A stretch of DNA of 64,000 bases from Aquibacillus saliphilus. GTDB taxonomy: Bacteria > Bacillota > Bacilli > Bacillales > Amphibacillaceae. Below, in pieces: positions 1 to 8,727 of the stretch; within the stretch, counting starts at the first letter, position 1, and each line of letters starts with the position of its first letter. The translations under genes were made by a program, and so were the position numbers. The stretch spans positions 18,106-82,105 of the forward strand of contig NZ_JAIZAP010000022.1 of assembly GCF_020404745.1 (NCBI RefSeq), written 5' to 3'. The notes under the pieces were generated by a model. That model worked only from the letters and a program-made list of their open reading frames with translations, was not told where the DNA came from and ran no database searches.

Positions 1-502
1 TACAATTGTAGAAGAAATGTTATTGCTTGCTAAACCGGGACAGCCTCAGTTAAAGGAGGCTTATATAAGGGACATTTTTAATGAAATAATCCCACATTAT
101 CGCCCAGCATCTACGATATATGACATCCGGTTTAACATAGATATAGATGAGACACCACTATTACTTGATACAAAGCAAATCAAGCAAGCATTGTTTAATT
201 TAATACGAAACAGTAGTGAATCAATGGATGGTGAGGGAACAATTACTGTTTACTCAAATACCAAACGAGAGTCCTACCAGCTGTTTATTCAAGATACAGG
301 TCCGGGTATTCCTGAAAAATTACAGGATTCTATATTTGATCCATTTTTAACAAATAAGGAAACAGGCACTGGTTTAGGATTATCAATCGTCCAAAGAATT
401 ATAGAAAATCATCATGGTAGAGTTGAGTTGTTTGAAAGCTCGGATAAGGGTACTACGTTTTTAATTACATTTCCCTTAATAATTAACAAAGCGACCAATT
501 AA
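1..502 (+). CDS. Sensor histidine kinase, C-terminal part (partial at left edge)
   Basis: Only the C-terminal catalytic part is present; the frame is open from base 2, so the gene begins outside the window. The visible protein is a HATPase_c domain: an N box with NLIRNSSESM, a G1 box DTGPGIP, an F region IFDPF and a G2 box TGTGLGLSIV. The phospho-accepting histidine (HisKA) would lie upstream. The protein autophosphorylates with ATP and passes the phosphate to a response regulator or Spo0F-like protein. The style resembles Bacillus sporulation-type (KinA/E-like) or NtrB-like kinases, but with the sensor half missing the signal cannot be named. The stop codon lies inside a long palindrome. Confidence 0.9.
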   Translation, partial: TIVEEMLLLAKPGQPQLKEAYIRDIFNEIIPHYRPASTIYDIRFNIDIDETPLLLDTKQIKQALFNLIRNSSESMDGEGTITVYSNTKRESYQLFIQDTGPGIPEKLQDSIFDPFLTNKETGTGLGLSIVQRIIENHHGRVELFESSDKGTTFLITFPLIINKATN

Positions 503-527
503 TTGGTCGCTTTGTTAATTATTAAGG
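474..527. terminator. 54-bp perfect palindrome, bidirectional terminator candidate
   Basis: Bases 474-500 are exactly the reverse complement of 501-527, centred on AATT|AATT. The left arm contains the last codons and stop of the kinase gene. An RNA hairpin would be very stable, with a short downstream CTTTTTG tract. It most likely ends kinase transcription. Confidence 0.75.
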
Positions 528-632
528 CTTTTTGAGTTTCGTTGCTTTTAAGCTTCGGTTTTGATAGAAACTGCGACGTAACTTTTGCTTTCTTCCACTC
601 TAAATAAAACGAGTGTAATACGGTCGCTTCGT

Positions 633-773
633 CAGAATACTTCGCTTTCCGTGGGCACGGCCTAAAGCCTCAGAATCAAAGAACGATTCTTCCGGGGTCT
701 TCGGCTCGTGGGACTGCGATTACTCGTCCCATCGAAAACCTTTTGCTGTTCCCACAGGATTCTCCGTATTCTG
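633..773. repeat. GC-rich Bacillaceae-type dispersed repeat
   Basis: Left end CAGAATAC...CCGTGGG (633-655) is an imperfect inverted match of the right end CCCACAGG...GTATTCTG (751-773). The interior is GC-rich, unlike the A+T-rich surroundings, and resembles GC-rich intergenic repeats known throughout Bacillaceae genomes. An open frame at 708-1109 crosses this and the next repeat and is not a gene. Apart from the two repeats, the 528-1193 stretch shows nothing recognisable. Confidence 0.65.
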
Positions 774-936
774 CCTACGCTGAGTAGTGGTGTTCTGATT
801 AATAAGTACCTTACGCCGCCGTCAAATCAACATTTCGTGGAATTCTTCCAACTTGAACAGAAAGCCATTCTTTGCTGCGGAAATACACTTCGCTTTGTAC
901 AGTACTTACTATTGTTTATAAATATCGTTGTACTGA

Positions 937-1065
937 TTGATTGGAGCGAAGGGCAGTCGACTCCTGCGGGAAAAGCAACAGCTGAAAATCCCGCAGGAAG
1001 TGGTTTTCTTCCGAGGAAGTTGAAGCGTTGCCCGCGGAAAGCGACTGCCCGGAGCGGAAATCAAC
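937..1065. repeat. GC-rich Bacillaceae-type dispersed repeat, second family
   Basis: Begins TTGATTGGAGCG...GGGCAGTCG and ends with CCCGCGGAAAGCGACTGCCC followed by GGAGCGGAAATCAAC, giving imperfect terminal inverted repeats. The internal GACTCCTGCGGG...CCCGCAGG pair is the hallmark of a repeat that I recognise from many Bacillus genomes between genes. It carries no transposase. It is probably a non-autonomous element or a structured intergenic element. Confidence 0.75.
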
Positions 1066-1193
1066 TCAGCAGTTACGTCGGAGTCTATAGATTTTGTATT
1101 TTAAAATAATAACTATTTACGGTGGGAAAAGTAACGTAGTCCCGATCTTTTAGAAAATAGCTATTGTTAAAGAAGTACTCTGTTAACTATTAC

Positions 1194-1493
1194 TTATCTA
1201 AGGAAACCCTTAAACATACTCACAACTGGTCCAGCTTGATTTACCACGCCCATGACATTCTGTACTCCATTACCAATCTTGACTAAATCTATTTTTCCAT
1301 TTTCATCTCTTATTAGCGACCCGACTCCTTGTGTTGGTCGCCTCTGGCCAAGTGGTTTTTGACCTCTTGGGCCACTACGTGGTTGTTGCGGCATGATAAA
1401 ATCTCTACGTTGAATGTGCTGATTAGGGTACTGAAATGGATTAACCCCTTGTGGATGATGGCCTCTTGGATGTCTAATGTTCGGTGGAAACAT
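1194..1493 (-). CDS. YppG-like protein
   Basis: A 99-residue protein of unknown function. The N-terminal half is rich in His, Pro, Gln and Arg, with repeated HP/PNQ patches. The C-terminal third, RDENGKIDLVKIGNGVQNVM then a hydrophobic VVNQAGPVVSMFKGF helix, matches the pattern of the YppG-like family (a D-x-NG-x-[IL]-D segment followed by a helix). B. subtilis YppG is a small protein of unknown role found in spore formers. A good site (GGAGGTTATT before ATG) fixes the start. The gene stands alone. Confidence 0.7.
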   Translation of the reverse strand: MFPPNIRHPRGHHPQGVNPFQYPNQHIQRRDFIMPQQPRSGPRGQKPLGQRRPTQGVGSLIRDENGKIDLVKIGNGVQNVMGVVNQAGPVVSMFKGFLR

Positions 1494-1768
1494 AATAACC
1501 TCCTAACTATACTAAATATACCTTACCTAGTCCGAATTTAGAATATAGTGTTATAGATTATAGATTATGTCATTTCAGAGATAATGAACCGGTTAAATAA
1601 CTATAATCAGGTAAAAAAGAAATAAAAAACACCTATTTTTTCTTAAAAGACAAAGTAGTTATAAATGTCCAACCAACTACACCAATTCGAAAATAGACTA
1701 ATTAAGAATAGCGGATGACGTTAGATGAGCTTTTCGCTTTAATAAACGAGTGTAAAAGGAGGTTAATG

Positions 1769-2044
1769 ATGTCTGTAAACCATTATTATGAGTTGTGTCA
1801 TAAAAGCATAAATAAAGAAGTTGTGATAAAAGATGTTCGTGGAACTGTCTACGAAGGTGTTATAGAAAAAGTTGATTATCAAAAAGTATATGTACGTCAA
1901 TATGGCGGGGGAGTTTCACCGGCGGGGCCAGGAGGACCTGGGCTATTTCTTTTTGGACCTGCCTTTGGTGCTGGTGCGTTAGTAGGGATTGGTTTAGGTT
2001 CAATCGCTTCATTAGCATTTAGGCCATATCCTTATTATTGGTAA
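1769..2044 (+). CDS. Small Sm-like/glycine-rich protein of unknown function
   Basis: The start is set by AAAGGAGG at 1755-1762, six bases before ATG 1769; an adjacent ATG at 1766 is possible. The ~91-residue product has an N-terminal segment with GTVYEGVIEKVDYQKVYV that looks like a small beta-barrel (Sm/Hfq-like strand pattern). A Gly/Pro-rich hydrophobic stretch follows, and the end is aromatic, RPYPYYW. Similar small proteins occur in Bacillus next to spore-coat or envelope genes, but I do not recognise a named one. It could associate with the membrane or coat through the hydrophobic C-terminal half. Function unknown. Confidence 0.7.
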   Translation: MSVNHYYELCHKSINKEVVIKDVRGTVYEGVIEKVDYQKVYVRQYGGGVSPAGPGGPGLFLFGPAFGAGALVGIGLGSIASLAFRPYPYYW

Positions 2045-2055
2045 AAGGTGTGATC

Positions 2056-2091
2056 AAGGAGTGGCCTTCGTTTAAGTGTCACTCCTTTTTT
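2056..2091 (+). terminator. Rho-independent terminator
   Basis: Stem AAGGAGTG (2056-2063) pairs with CACTCCTT (2080-2087), followed by a T run. It closes the small gene ending at 2044. Confidence 0.75.
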
Positions 2092-2125
2092 AAAATTGGC
2101 TGAAATTTACTTGGGATGTGTACGT

Positions 2126-2680
2126 ATGTTAAATAGACCGGTAGTGATTCAATTTGAGACGAATAGTTTGTTAATCAGAAATATAAACTTGAATGATAAA
2201 AAAGAGATTTATTCTATTTATTCAGACCCAGGAGTACTTAAATTTGATAATAGTTCTGGATTTAGCAACATCAAAGAAGCAGAAGATTTTATTAGACAAA
2301 TCCTAAATCCACATCTGGATGATAATTCAATTAGGTGGGCAATTATTAATAAAGAAACAGGGAATCCAATTGGAACTTGTGGTTTTAGAAACTGGGACCG
2401 AGAGTCCAGGCATGCAGAAATAGGTGGGAATTTCATGAGCAAATATTGGGGAAAGGGATTTGCAACGGAACTGATACCTAAGATTGTGCAATACGGGTTT
2501 GATCATTTAAGGCTTAATAAAATCCATGCCTATACCCTTAGAAAAAACAAAGCGGTGCTAAAATTATTAGAGCGGTATCAATTTAAGAGAGAAGGTTATT
2601 TACGAGAGTATCAATTAGTAAATGGTAGATTTGAGGATGTAGTAATTTATGGGAAATTAAAAAGTGATGGGCATTTATAG
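2126..2680 (+). CDS. GNAT N-acetyltransferase, RimJ/RimL type
   Basis: About 184 residues with the GNAT fold: beta strand NSLLIRNINLNDKKEIYSIYS, WAIINKETGNPIGTCGF, then the acetyl-CoA motif A region HAEIGGNFMSKYWGKGFATE and NKIHAYTLRKNKAVLKLLERYQFKREGYLRE, typical of the Acetyltransf_3 group that acetylates ribosomal protein N-termini, amino acids or small amines. The substrate cannot be told. The most sensible start is ATG 2126; an in-frame TTG at 2096 would begin just after the upstream terminator. No strong ribosome binding site is seen for either, so the start is uncertain. Confidence 0.88.
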   Translation: MLNRPVVIQFETNSLLIRNINLNDKKEIYSIYSDPGVLKFDNSSGFSNIKEAEDFIRQILNPHLDDNSIRWAIINKETGNPIGTCGFRNWDRESRHAEIGGNFMSKYWGKGFATELIPKIVQYGFDHLRLNKIHAYTLRKNKAVLKLLERYQFKREGYLREYQLVNGRFEDVVIYGKLKSDGHL

Positions 2681-2747
2681 AAAAGTTTACATGCCTATTC
2701 GTAGTGTTGTCAGTAATGAAACTCTGACAATTATAAACAAAGAGAGA

Positions 2748-2774
2748 GGGCATTGATCTATTTAATCAATGCCT
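2748..2774 (-). terminator. Terminator downstream of the PepSY gene
   Basis: GGCATTGAT (2749-2757) pairs with ATCAATGCC (2765-2773). Read on the minus strand it is followed by a pyrimidine-rich CTCTCTCTTTGTTT tract. A second small hairpin (TTGTCAG 2707-2713 with CTGACAA 2724-2730) may end the acetyltransferase transcript on the plus strand. Confidence 0.65.
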
Positions 2775-2785
2775 ACTCGTTTTAT

Positions 2786-3442
2786 TCAATTATCTAAATC
2801 ATCGATGGAGATAGCGATTATCTCGCCTGTGTAGGCATCGATATCCAGTTCCACTTCATTTTTATCAGTATCTAATTGAAGTTCATAGAGTAGATAACCA
2901 TCATCTTCATCTAATTCAAGTTCAGTAATCGTACCTTTGAATTTTGCTAGGGCGATTTCCTTTGCTTTTTCAGCTGAGATTGGTGTGTTCTTAGTTGTGT
3001 TATCTTTCTTTGTAGTGTTATCGTCGACATCATCATCGTTGGTGTCTTTATTTTCATTAGTAGCTACATTGTTGTTATCAGTGTCATCATCTTTCTTCTT
3101 ATTTTGATCATCACTGTTATCATCTTTTGTTGTACTACCAGTCTCTTTTTTTGTGTTTTTCCTGTCTTCTTCTAACTTTAATATCTCACCTGTGTTTGCG
3201 TCTATCGACAACTCATAATTGCGGTCAGATCCTTCAATGTCCACTTCATATACATAATTTTTACCATTTCGTTCTAATTCGATTTCAATTACTTCACCCG
3301 GAAATTGACTTTGGGCTTTCGTCATTGCTTCCTCTTCTGATAAATTAGCGGAAGCTGGTGAAGCCGATAATTGATAAATACCAGCAGCGCCACCAATAAC
3401 TACTAGTGCACCCACAATTGAAATAAACGTTTTGTTTTTCAT
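2786..3442 (-). CDS. Membrane-anchored protein with two PepSY domains (YkoI/YkoJ-like)
   Basis: A 218-residue protein. An N-terminal hydrophobic segment (about residues 5-25) works as an anchor or signal. Residues ~33-95 and ~155-215 form two PepSY repeats, each ending in the D-A-[NY]-TGEI signature. They are joined by a strongly acidic Asn/Asp/Lys/Thr linker (about 95-150) that is low complexity and probably disordered. PepSY domains are thought to act outside the cell, some as peptidase inhibitors. The gene lies 183 bp downstream of a two-component pair, the same arrangement as ykoG-ykoH-ykoI in B. subtilis, so it may be a target or accessory of that system. Confidence 0.85.
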   Translation of the reverse strand: MKNKTFISIVGALVVIGGAAGIYQLSASPASANLSEEEAMTKAQSQFPGEVIEIELERNGKNYVYEVDIEGSDRNYELSIDANTGEILKLEEDRKNTKKETGSTTKDDNSDDQNKKKDDDTDNNNVATNENKDTNDDDVDDNTTKKDNTTKNTPISAEKAKEIALAKFKGTITELELDEDDGYLLYELQLDTDKNEVELDIDAYTGEIIAISIDDLDN

Positions 3443-3625
3443 TTTTTTTCCTCCTAATTTTCACACGACCCTAATTTGGATTACGGATAGTGTATGAAAA
3501 ACGTAAACTATCGTTTTAAACTAAAGGACGATGTCTGTTTTTCTTATTAGCTATAGCATAAGCAATTTTTATGAAGGAACGATGTGATTTAAATTAGAAT
3601 TTGATGAGAAATCAATAATAGACTA

Positions 3626-4975
3626 TTAATATGGAAGATGGATCGTGAAAACAGACCACTCTCCCTCGTTGCTTTTCACTTTTATATCTCCGCCATGAGC
3701 TCGAACAATATAGAGTGCAATCGATAAGCCAAGCCCAGTCCCGCCTGATTCTCTGTTTCTAGCTTTATCAGCTCGGTAAAAACGGTCGAATATATGCTCT
3801 TGTTCTGTTTCAGTTAACCCTTCACCAAAATCCTCGACCGATATTTGTATTTCTTGTTCAAACTGATCAATACTGATATTTATTTCTGAATCACTATACT
3901 TGCAGGCGTTATCGATCAATATATATAATGCCTGACTAATTTTTTCTTTATCAGCACTATGTTCAAGATTTTGAAGCTCAGTAAATAAGGTGATTTTTCG
4001 GTTGTAAGCAACTGATAAGGAGCGTATGATATCTTGTGTTAGGGCGATGAGATTAACTGATTCAAAAAGTAAATTCTCACGCTGTTGATTTTTAGCGAGT
4101 GAAAGCATTTGTTCTGTCATATGTTGCATTCTGTTTGATTCGGAGTTAATCGCTTGAACGGCTTCATCAAATATCTCAGGTTTTTCATTGCCCCAACGCT
4201 TTAGTAACTGAGCATAGCTTTTAATGATCGTGATTGGTGTTTTTAATTCATGGGATGCATCAGAAACAAATTGTTCTTGACGATTAAAGCTTTCGTTTAA
4301 TCGGTCAATCATTTGATTATACGTATTACCCATTAAGTATAATTCATCTTTGGATCTGTTATGAATATCTATCTTTTTCCATTCACCATCCTTAGGGTTA
4401 TCTGTCATCGAATGTGTCAGCTGTCTGATTGGCTTTATCACAAAGTTTCCTAGCCACCTACCAGCGATAAGTGCCGGTACAATCATAATTAGAGATGCAA
4501 AAACAAGCACAATGAAAAGTGTAGACATTGTTTCCTTTAAAGAGGTAAGGTGTTCTGCAACTTGCAGTGTCATCACTTGCCCATCATTCCATATCAAGGG
4601 TACAGAAATAATTGCATATCGAGTGCCAGAATCACCTTGAATTACTTGTTGTGATTGTTTTTTTACAAAGGTAAAAGGTAGGTTATAATACTCAACTTCT
4701 TTGGAAATTGATTCAATTACTTCATTTTGGTCATTAATGACTCGAATCATTCCATTTGACGGAATGTACGCTCTTAAAAATTGGTGTGGATCGGCGTCAA
4801 TGTTTTCGTTTTCAGCTAATGCCTCCATTAAGGTGTTTGCTTGTGATTGAACACGTTCCACTTCAGCATCTAGTGATACTTTATAGAATAAAAAATAAAT
4901 AGCCGTATTAATGAAGATAATGACTATTATCATGATAAGGCTCAGAAATACTTGGATTTTTGTTCGGAGCTTCAT
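3626..4975 (-). CDS. Sensor histidine kinase, YkoH/ArlS-like
   Basis: A 449-residue transmembrane kinase. TM1 spans about residues 8-31, an extracytoplasmic sensor 32-148, TM2 about 150-172, followed by a HAMP linker. HisKA contains FVSDASHELKTP with the phosphorylated His at 242, and the HATPase domain shows NACKYS, DFGEGL, IFDRFYR and GGTGLGLSIA. All catalytic motifs are intact. The order and spacing resemble YkoH/ArlS kinases. The start ATG overlaps the end of the response regulator gene by four bases, so the two are translationally coupled. The ligand is unknown; neighbouring PepSY protein suggests a cell-envelope signal. Confidence 0.92.
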   Translation of the reverse strand: MKLRTKIQVFLSLIMIIVIIFINTAIYFLFYKVSLDAEVERVQSQANTLMEALAENENIDADPHQFLRAYIPSNGMIRVINDQNEVIESISKEVEYYNLPFTFVKKQSQQVIQGDSGTRYAIISVPLIWNDGQVMTLQVAEHLTSLKETMSTLFIVLVFASLIMIVPALIAGRWLGNFVIKPIRQLTHSMTDNPKDGEWKKIDIHNRSKDELYLMGNTYNQMIDRLNESFNRQEQFVSDASHELKTPITIIKSYAQLLKRWGNEKPEIFDEAVQAINSESNRMQHMTEQMLSLAKNQQRENLLFESVNLIALTQDIIRSLSVAYNRKITLFTELQNLEHSADKEKISQALYILIDNACKYSDSEINISIDQFEQEIQISVEDFGEGLTETEQEHIFDRFYRADKARNRESGGTGLGLSIALYIVRAHGGDIKVKSNEGEWSVFTIHLPY

Positions 4976-5652
4976 GATTTATTTTCCTTGATGGAGTAAC
5001 CTACACCTCGAATAGTATGAATATATTGGTTTTCAAACGGTTTATCAACTTTCTGTCGTAAATACCGAATGTAGACGTCCACAACATTTGTGTCCCCAAA
5101 ATAATCATATCCCCATACTTGTTCAATCAATTGTTCACGCTGTAATACCTGATTTTCATTTTTCATTAAGTAAACAAGCAAATCAAATTCACGTGGGGTT
5201 AATTCGATTGTCTGCTCACTTCGAATAACCTCCCTGGTTTGGATGTTTACAGAAAGGTCACCAATCGTTAATTGTTCCGTTTGGACGGTAGGACGACTAC
5301 GTAGATGGACACGTATCCGGGCTAATAATTCTTCAATTTGGAATGGTTTTGTTATATAATCGTTTGCCCCTAAGTCTAATCCAGAAACCTTATCATGTAC
5401 CTCATCACGCGCAGTTAATAGAAGTACCGGAGTAGATGTATCTTTGTTACGAACTCGTCTTAGAACTTCTAAACCACTTAGTCCAGGCAATAAAATGTCT
5501 AATAAAATGAGATCCCAGGACTGGTTTAGAATTTTTGTTAAAGCATCTTTTCCATTGTTGGCTATTTCTGTTTGATAGCCTTCATAGTCCAACTCCAATT
5601 GAATTACTCTTGCCAGCTTTTGTTCATCTTCAACAATTAGAATGTTGGGCAT
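4972..5652 (-). CDS. OmpR/PhoB-family response regulator, YkoG/ArlR-like
   Basis: A 226-residue DNA-binding response regulator. The receiver domain (1-118) has the acidic pocket E8-D9-E10, the phosphorylated Asp at 52 in LILLDILLPG, the switch residue T in LLLTARD and the invariant Lys in ITKPF. The C-terminal winged helix (about 128-224) has ELTPREFDLLVYLM and VDVYIRYLRQKV. It is phosphorylated by the kinase encoded immediately downstream (4-bp overlap) and probably controls genes including the PepSY gene. The ATG has no strong ribosome binding site but gives the canonical N-terminus. Confidence 0.93.
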   Translation of the reverse strand: MPNILIVEDEQKLARVIQLELDYEGYQTEIANNGKDALTKILNQSWDLILLDILLPGLSGLEVLRRVRNKDTSTPVLLLTARDEVHDKVSGLDLGANDYITKPFQIEELLARIRVHLRSRPTVQTEQLTIGDLSVNIQTREVIRSEQTIELTPREFDLLVYLMKNENQVLQREQLIEQVWGYDYFGDTNVVDVYIRYLRQKVDKPFENQYIHTIRGVGYSIKENKS

Positions 5653-5901
5653 GTAAAAATCAACTCCTATTTTAATAGTAAAAGTGAGACTTTCTTTTGG
5701 ATTAAATTACAAAAAAATCAATATTATGAAATAGACTAATATATAAAAATGTGAACTTAATTATTTAAATCACTCTAACAATATAATAACCTATATTCTA
5801 AGCTTTTAAAGGCATATTCTATTGAGATTCAGTAAATTGAATGGTATTTAATAAAATTAAAAGTAGTGAGAGTATAAATAGTCAGTTTTGATTGGGTTAA
5901 T

Positions 5902-5941
5902 AAAAAAACAGCCTGCTCCTTTTTGAAAAAAGAAACAGGTT
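5902..5941 (-). terminator. Terminator of the chemotaxis receptor gene
   Basis: On the minus strand ACCTGTTTCTTTTT pairs with AAAAAGGAGCAGGC and is followed by TTTTTTTA. It lies just past the stop at 5949. The remainder of the gap up to 5652 is A+T-rich with no recognised feature. Confidence 0.7.
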
Positions 5942-5948
5942 GCATCAG

Positions 5949-7430
5949 TTATTCTTTGAAATCGTCTTTGATTGCAGTAGCTTTTGTAACTGTTTCGTCC
6001 ATTAACAATGAAAGTTGATGATTTCCAGTTGTTAAATTATCGACGGTCGCATTCATCTCTTCTAGGCTCGCTGATGTTTGTTCGATAATTGCTGCGAAGT
6101 CGTTGGTTGATTTCTCTACATCATTCGATTGTCCTTGTACTTTTTCAGCTAGTTGAGTAAAATTCTTTAGCCCGTCATTGAGTTCCTGCATGGTAGCAGA
6201 TATTTTTTCGAAATATCCAGTAACATCATTTGTTGAAATAACTCCAAGTTTAATATTTTGTGTACTTTCGTCCATTTGGGTGATTGCTTGTTTATTGCTA
6301 GTATTTAATTCATCTAAGTTCTTGGTAATCTTTTCAGTTGTTTGACCAGTCAAGTCAGCGAGTTTTCTGATTTCATTCGCGACGACAGCAAATCCTTTTC
6401 CGGCGTCACCAGCTCTTGCTGCTTCAATCGACGCGTTTAGAGCTAGCAAGTTCGTTTGAGCCGTTATTTCTTTAATTGTTCCAGCGAATTTATTTGTTTC
6501 CGCTATTTTTTCCGTTAATATAGTGAAAGTATCATTTAAATCATTAATGACTTTTTCTAACGTTGTATTATTTTCATTTAGATCATTAATTTTCATTTTC
6601 CCATTCTTGGTTAATTCACTAGCGTTGCCAGAAGCCAGGTAGAGTTCAATTGATTTGCTATGTACCTCATCAATAGTAGACTTTGTTTCATTGGTGTTTT
6701 GTGATATTTCAGAGATTTGTTCGGATTGCGTTTGGCTGCCGACGGATACTTCATTAATTGCTGAAGCCATTTCATTTTGCGCAGTTAAGTTTGTCTGCAG
6801 ATGATTATTTACCTCAGAGATACTAGTTATAATTGCATTTACATTTTGTTGTAATTGAAATTTTTGTGCTTCTTTACGTTTGGCTTCTATTTCAGACTTT
6901 TCGAGAACATCGATTAACTTTTTCGTTTGTTCTAAGGAAAGTCGAATTACTACATTAAATATTAGTCCAATCAACAGATAAATTAAAATTGTATAACTAA
7001 GAAGACTTTGGATTACTTCCTTATCAGCCGTTGCCAAAAAATGATTGGCTAAAATAACAACTATTCCTAAACCATACCCATAAAAGAATATTTTCCTATT
7101 CAGCTGAATGGCTGAATAAATTGTCAGAAATAATGAAATCAAAATAATGTTAATGCTGCTCCCATTGACGACTACGAATAGAAAATTAAAGGCATATGCA
7201 ACAGTAATCAATAAATAAGGTAATATATTATGTTTCTTAAGCACTTTTTGGAAAATAAAATAAAGTAGTACTAAAAAAATCAAAGTTAAACCATAAAACA
7301 TAAGTGTGAAATATTCCTGTTGAATAAAATTTAAAATAATTCCTCCAGCTAATGAGATTGCAATCGTCATCAACATTAACGTATTTTTTTTAATAGTATC
7401 GTGCAATTTCATGCTTTCAGCTAAATTCAA
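5949..7430 (-). CDS. Methyl-accepting chemotaxis protein
   Basis: About 493 residues. The N-terminal part has several closely spaced hydrophobic segments (roughly six membrane helices) and no large extracytoplasmic sensor domain, then a cytoplasmic coiled-coil signalling domain. The CheA/CheW hairpin tip is intact: [20 protein letters not shown], preceded by [10 protein letters not shown]. It transmits a membrane or ion-type signal to CheA. TTG 7430 is preferred because AGAGGGGG lies eight bases upstream, giving [11 protein letters not shown]; the frame extends to 7511 and an ATG exists at 7412. Monocistronic, with a terminator behind it. Confidence 0.9.
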   Translation of the reverse strand: MNLAESMKLHDTIKKNTLMLMTIAISLAGGIILNFIQQEYFTLMFYGLTLIFLVLLYFIFQKVLKKHNILPYLLITVAYAFNFLFVVVNGSSINIILISLFLTIYSAIQLNRKIFFYGYGLGIVVILANHFLATADKEVIQSLLSYTILIYLLIGLIFNVVIRLSLEQTKKLIDVLEKSEIEAKRKEAQKFQLQQNVNAIITSISEVNNHLQTNLTAQNEMASAINEVSVGSQTQSEQISEISQNTNETKSTIDEVHSKSIELYLASGNASELTKNGKMKINDLNENNTTLEKVINDLNDTFTILTEKIAETNKFAGTIKEITAQTNLLALNASIEAARAGDAGKGFAVVANEIRKLADLTGQTTEKITKNLDELNTSNKQAITQMDESTQNIKLGVISTNDVTGYFEKISATMQELNDGLKNFTQLAEKVQGQSNDVEKSTNDFAAIIEQTSASLEEMNATVDNLTTGNHQLSLLMDETVTKATAIKDDFKE

Positions 7431-7646
7431 ATCACATGCCCCCTCTTTTTTGAAAAAGTGTAAAACTTTGTCGTATATTCTGATTATATGGTTATATCCA
7501 AAAATTAACAATCAGTTTTGAGTAGAATATCAAGTTAAGTTTAGTATAAATTTCCGAAATTTTAATTTTTCCCGCGTTTTGTAATAGTTTTAGTTATTTT
7601 TGGAAAAATAAAAGCTAACTATTCATGTGGAGGTATTAATTTAAAA

Positions 7647-8651
7647 ATGGAAACAAACCATCATCCAAATCTAACATCAGCAGAATTATCGTTTTTGTGG
7701 ATGGCATACCAAAATAGCACTCTAATAGAGTGTACTACTTCCTATTTCCTAGAAACAGTTGAAGATGAAAATGTTCGTTCACTGTTAATTTATTCTTCAG
7801 ATCTAGCTAGTAAACATGCCGAGCTATTAAGAGGAATTTATCGAGAAGAAAAACATCCAATCCCAATCGGTTTCACTGAACAAGATGTAAATTTACGTGC
7901 AAAAAGGTTATTTACAGATACGTTTATGCTTTTTTATCTTTCACACATTGGAACAATGGGATTAAACTCATATGGTGTTTCTTTGTCTATGTCAGCTAGA
8001 AAAGATATTCGTGAATTTTTTTCAGAAAGCTTATCTTCTTCAACGGAACTATTTAATCGTGTAACAGATGTTATGCAGAAAAAAGGTGTATTTATTCGTG
8101 CACCATATATTCCTTATCCGGAGCAAGTGGAATTCGTTCATAAGCAACATTTTCTATCTGGATGGTTAGGAGAACAACGTCCGCTGACATCGACTGAAAT
8201 TTCATTTTTATTTAGCAACTTAGAAAGAAATGTTCTCGGAATGGCAATGCTAACTGGATTTAGTCAAGTAGCAAATTCAAAGAAATTAGCTCACTATTTT
8301 ATTAGAGGTGCAGAGATTGCTAAGCACCATTGTGCTGTTTTTAGTAAATTTCTGGATGAAAGTAATATTATGACACCAATGACTTCCGATTCAACTCCAA
8401 CACGCTCTAAGGAAGCCCCGTTTAGTGATAAATTAATGATGTTTCATACTGCTGCAGTCCAATCAGCGGGAATGGGTTTTTACGGAGCAAGTATGGCTGC
8501 TAGTCTAAGAAGAGATTTAGGAGCTTCGTATAGTCGGTTGATGGCAGAGGTTGCAGAGTACTCCGAAGATGGTGCTAACCTGATGATTGATAATGGCTGG
8601 ATGGAAAAGCCGCCTACTGCACCAGATCGAAGGAACCTAGCAAATGATTAA
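7647..8651 (+). CDS. DUF3231 family protein
   Basis: A 334-residue protein of two similar halves (about 8-165 and 180-330), each beginning LTSAELSFLW or LTSTEISFLF and carrying helix-rich segments with His and Glu/Asp residues, the pattern of DUF3231, common in Bacillus and Paenibacillus. The fold is predicted to be a ferritin-like helical bundle. Function is unknown; some relatives are made during sporulation or stress. GGAGGTATTAATTTAAAA precedes the ATG. The gene stands alone between two divergent neighbours and ends in a strong terminator shared with the minus-strand gene. Confidence 0.87.
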   Translation: METNHHPNLTSAELSFLWMAYQNSTLIECTTSYFLETVEDENVRSLLIYSSDLASKHAELLRGIYREEKHPIPIGFTEQDVNLRAKRLFTDTFMLFYLSHIGTMGLNSYGVSLSMSARKDIREFFSESLSSSTELFNRVTDVMQKKGVFIRAPYIPYPEQVEFVHKQHFLSGWLGEQRPLTSTEISFLFSNLERNVLGMAMLTGFSQVANSKKLAHYFIRGAEIAKHHCAVFSKFLDESNIMTPMTSDSTPTRSKEAPFSDKLMMFHTAAVQSAGMGFYGASMAASLRRDLGASYSRLMAEVAEYSEDGANLMIDNGWMEKPPTAPDRRNLAND

Positions 8652-8686
8652 AGGAATGTAGGTTGGGATCAGTAATGAACCTTATA

Positions 8687-8727
8687 AAAAATGAAGGTCA
8701 AGAGCAACAGCTCTTGACTTTCATTTT
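8687..8727. terminator. Bidirectional terminator
   Basis: A long stem (8687-8705 with 8710-8727, one G-T pair; core GTCAAGAGC/GCTCTTGAC) with loop AACA, flanked by A and T tracts. It sits between converging genes and overlaps the last codons of the minus-strand gene. Confidence 0.88.

Noticed and set aside
708..1109. Open frame of 133 codons on the + strand
   Set aside because: It runs across two GC-rich dispersed repeats, has no ribosome binding site and its translation resembles no protein; GC-rich repeats often create such frames.
7431..7650. Sigma-D type promoter before the chemotaxis receptor
   Set aside because: A TAAA element is present but no GCCGATAT-like partner at the right distance.
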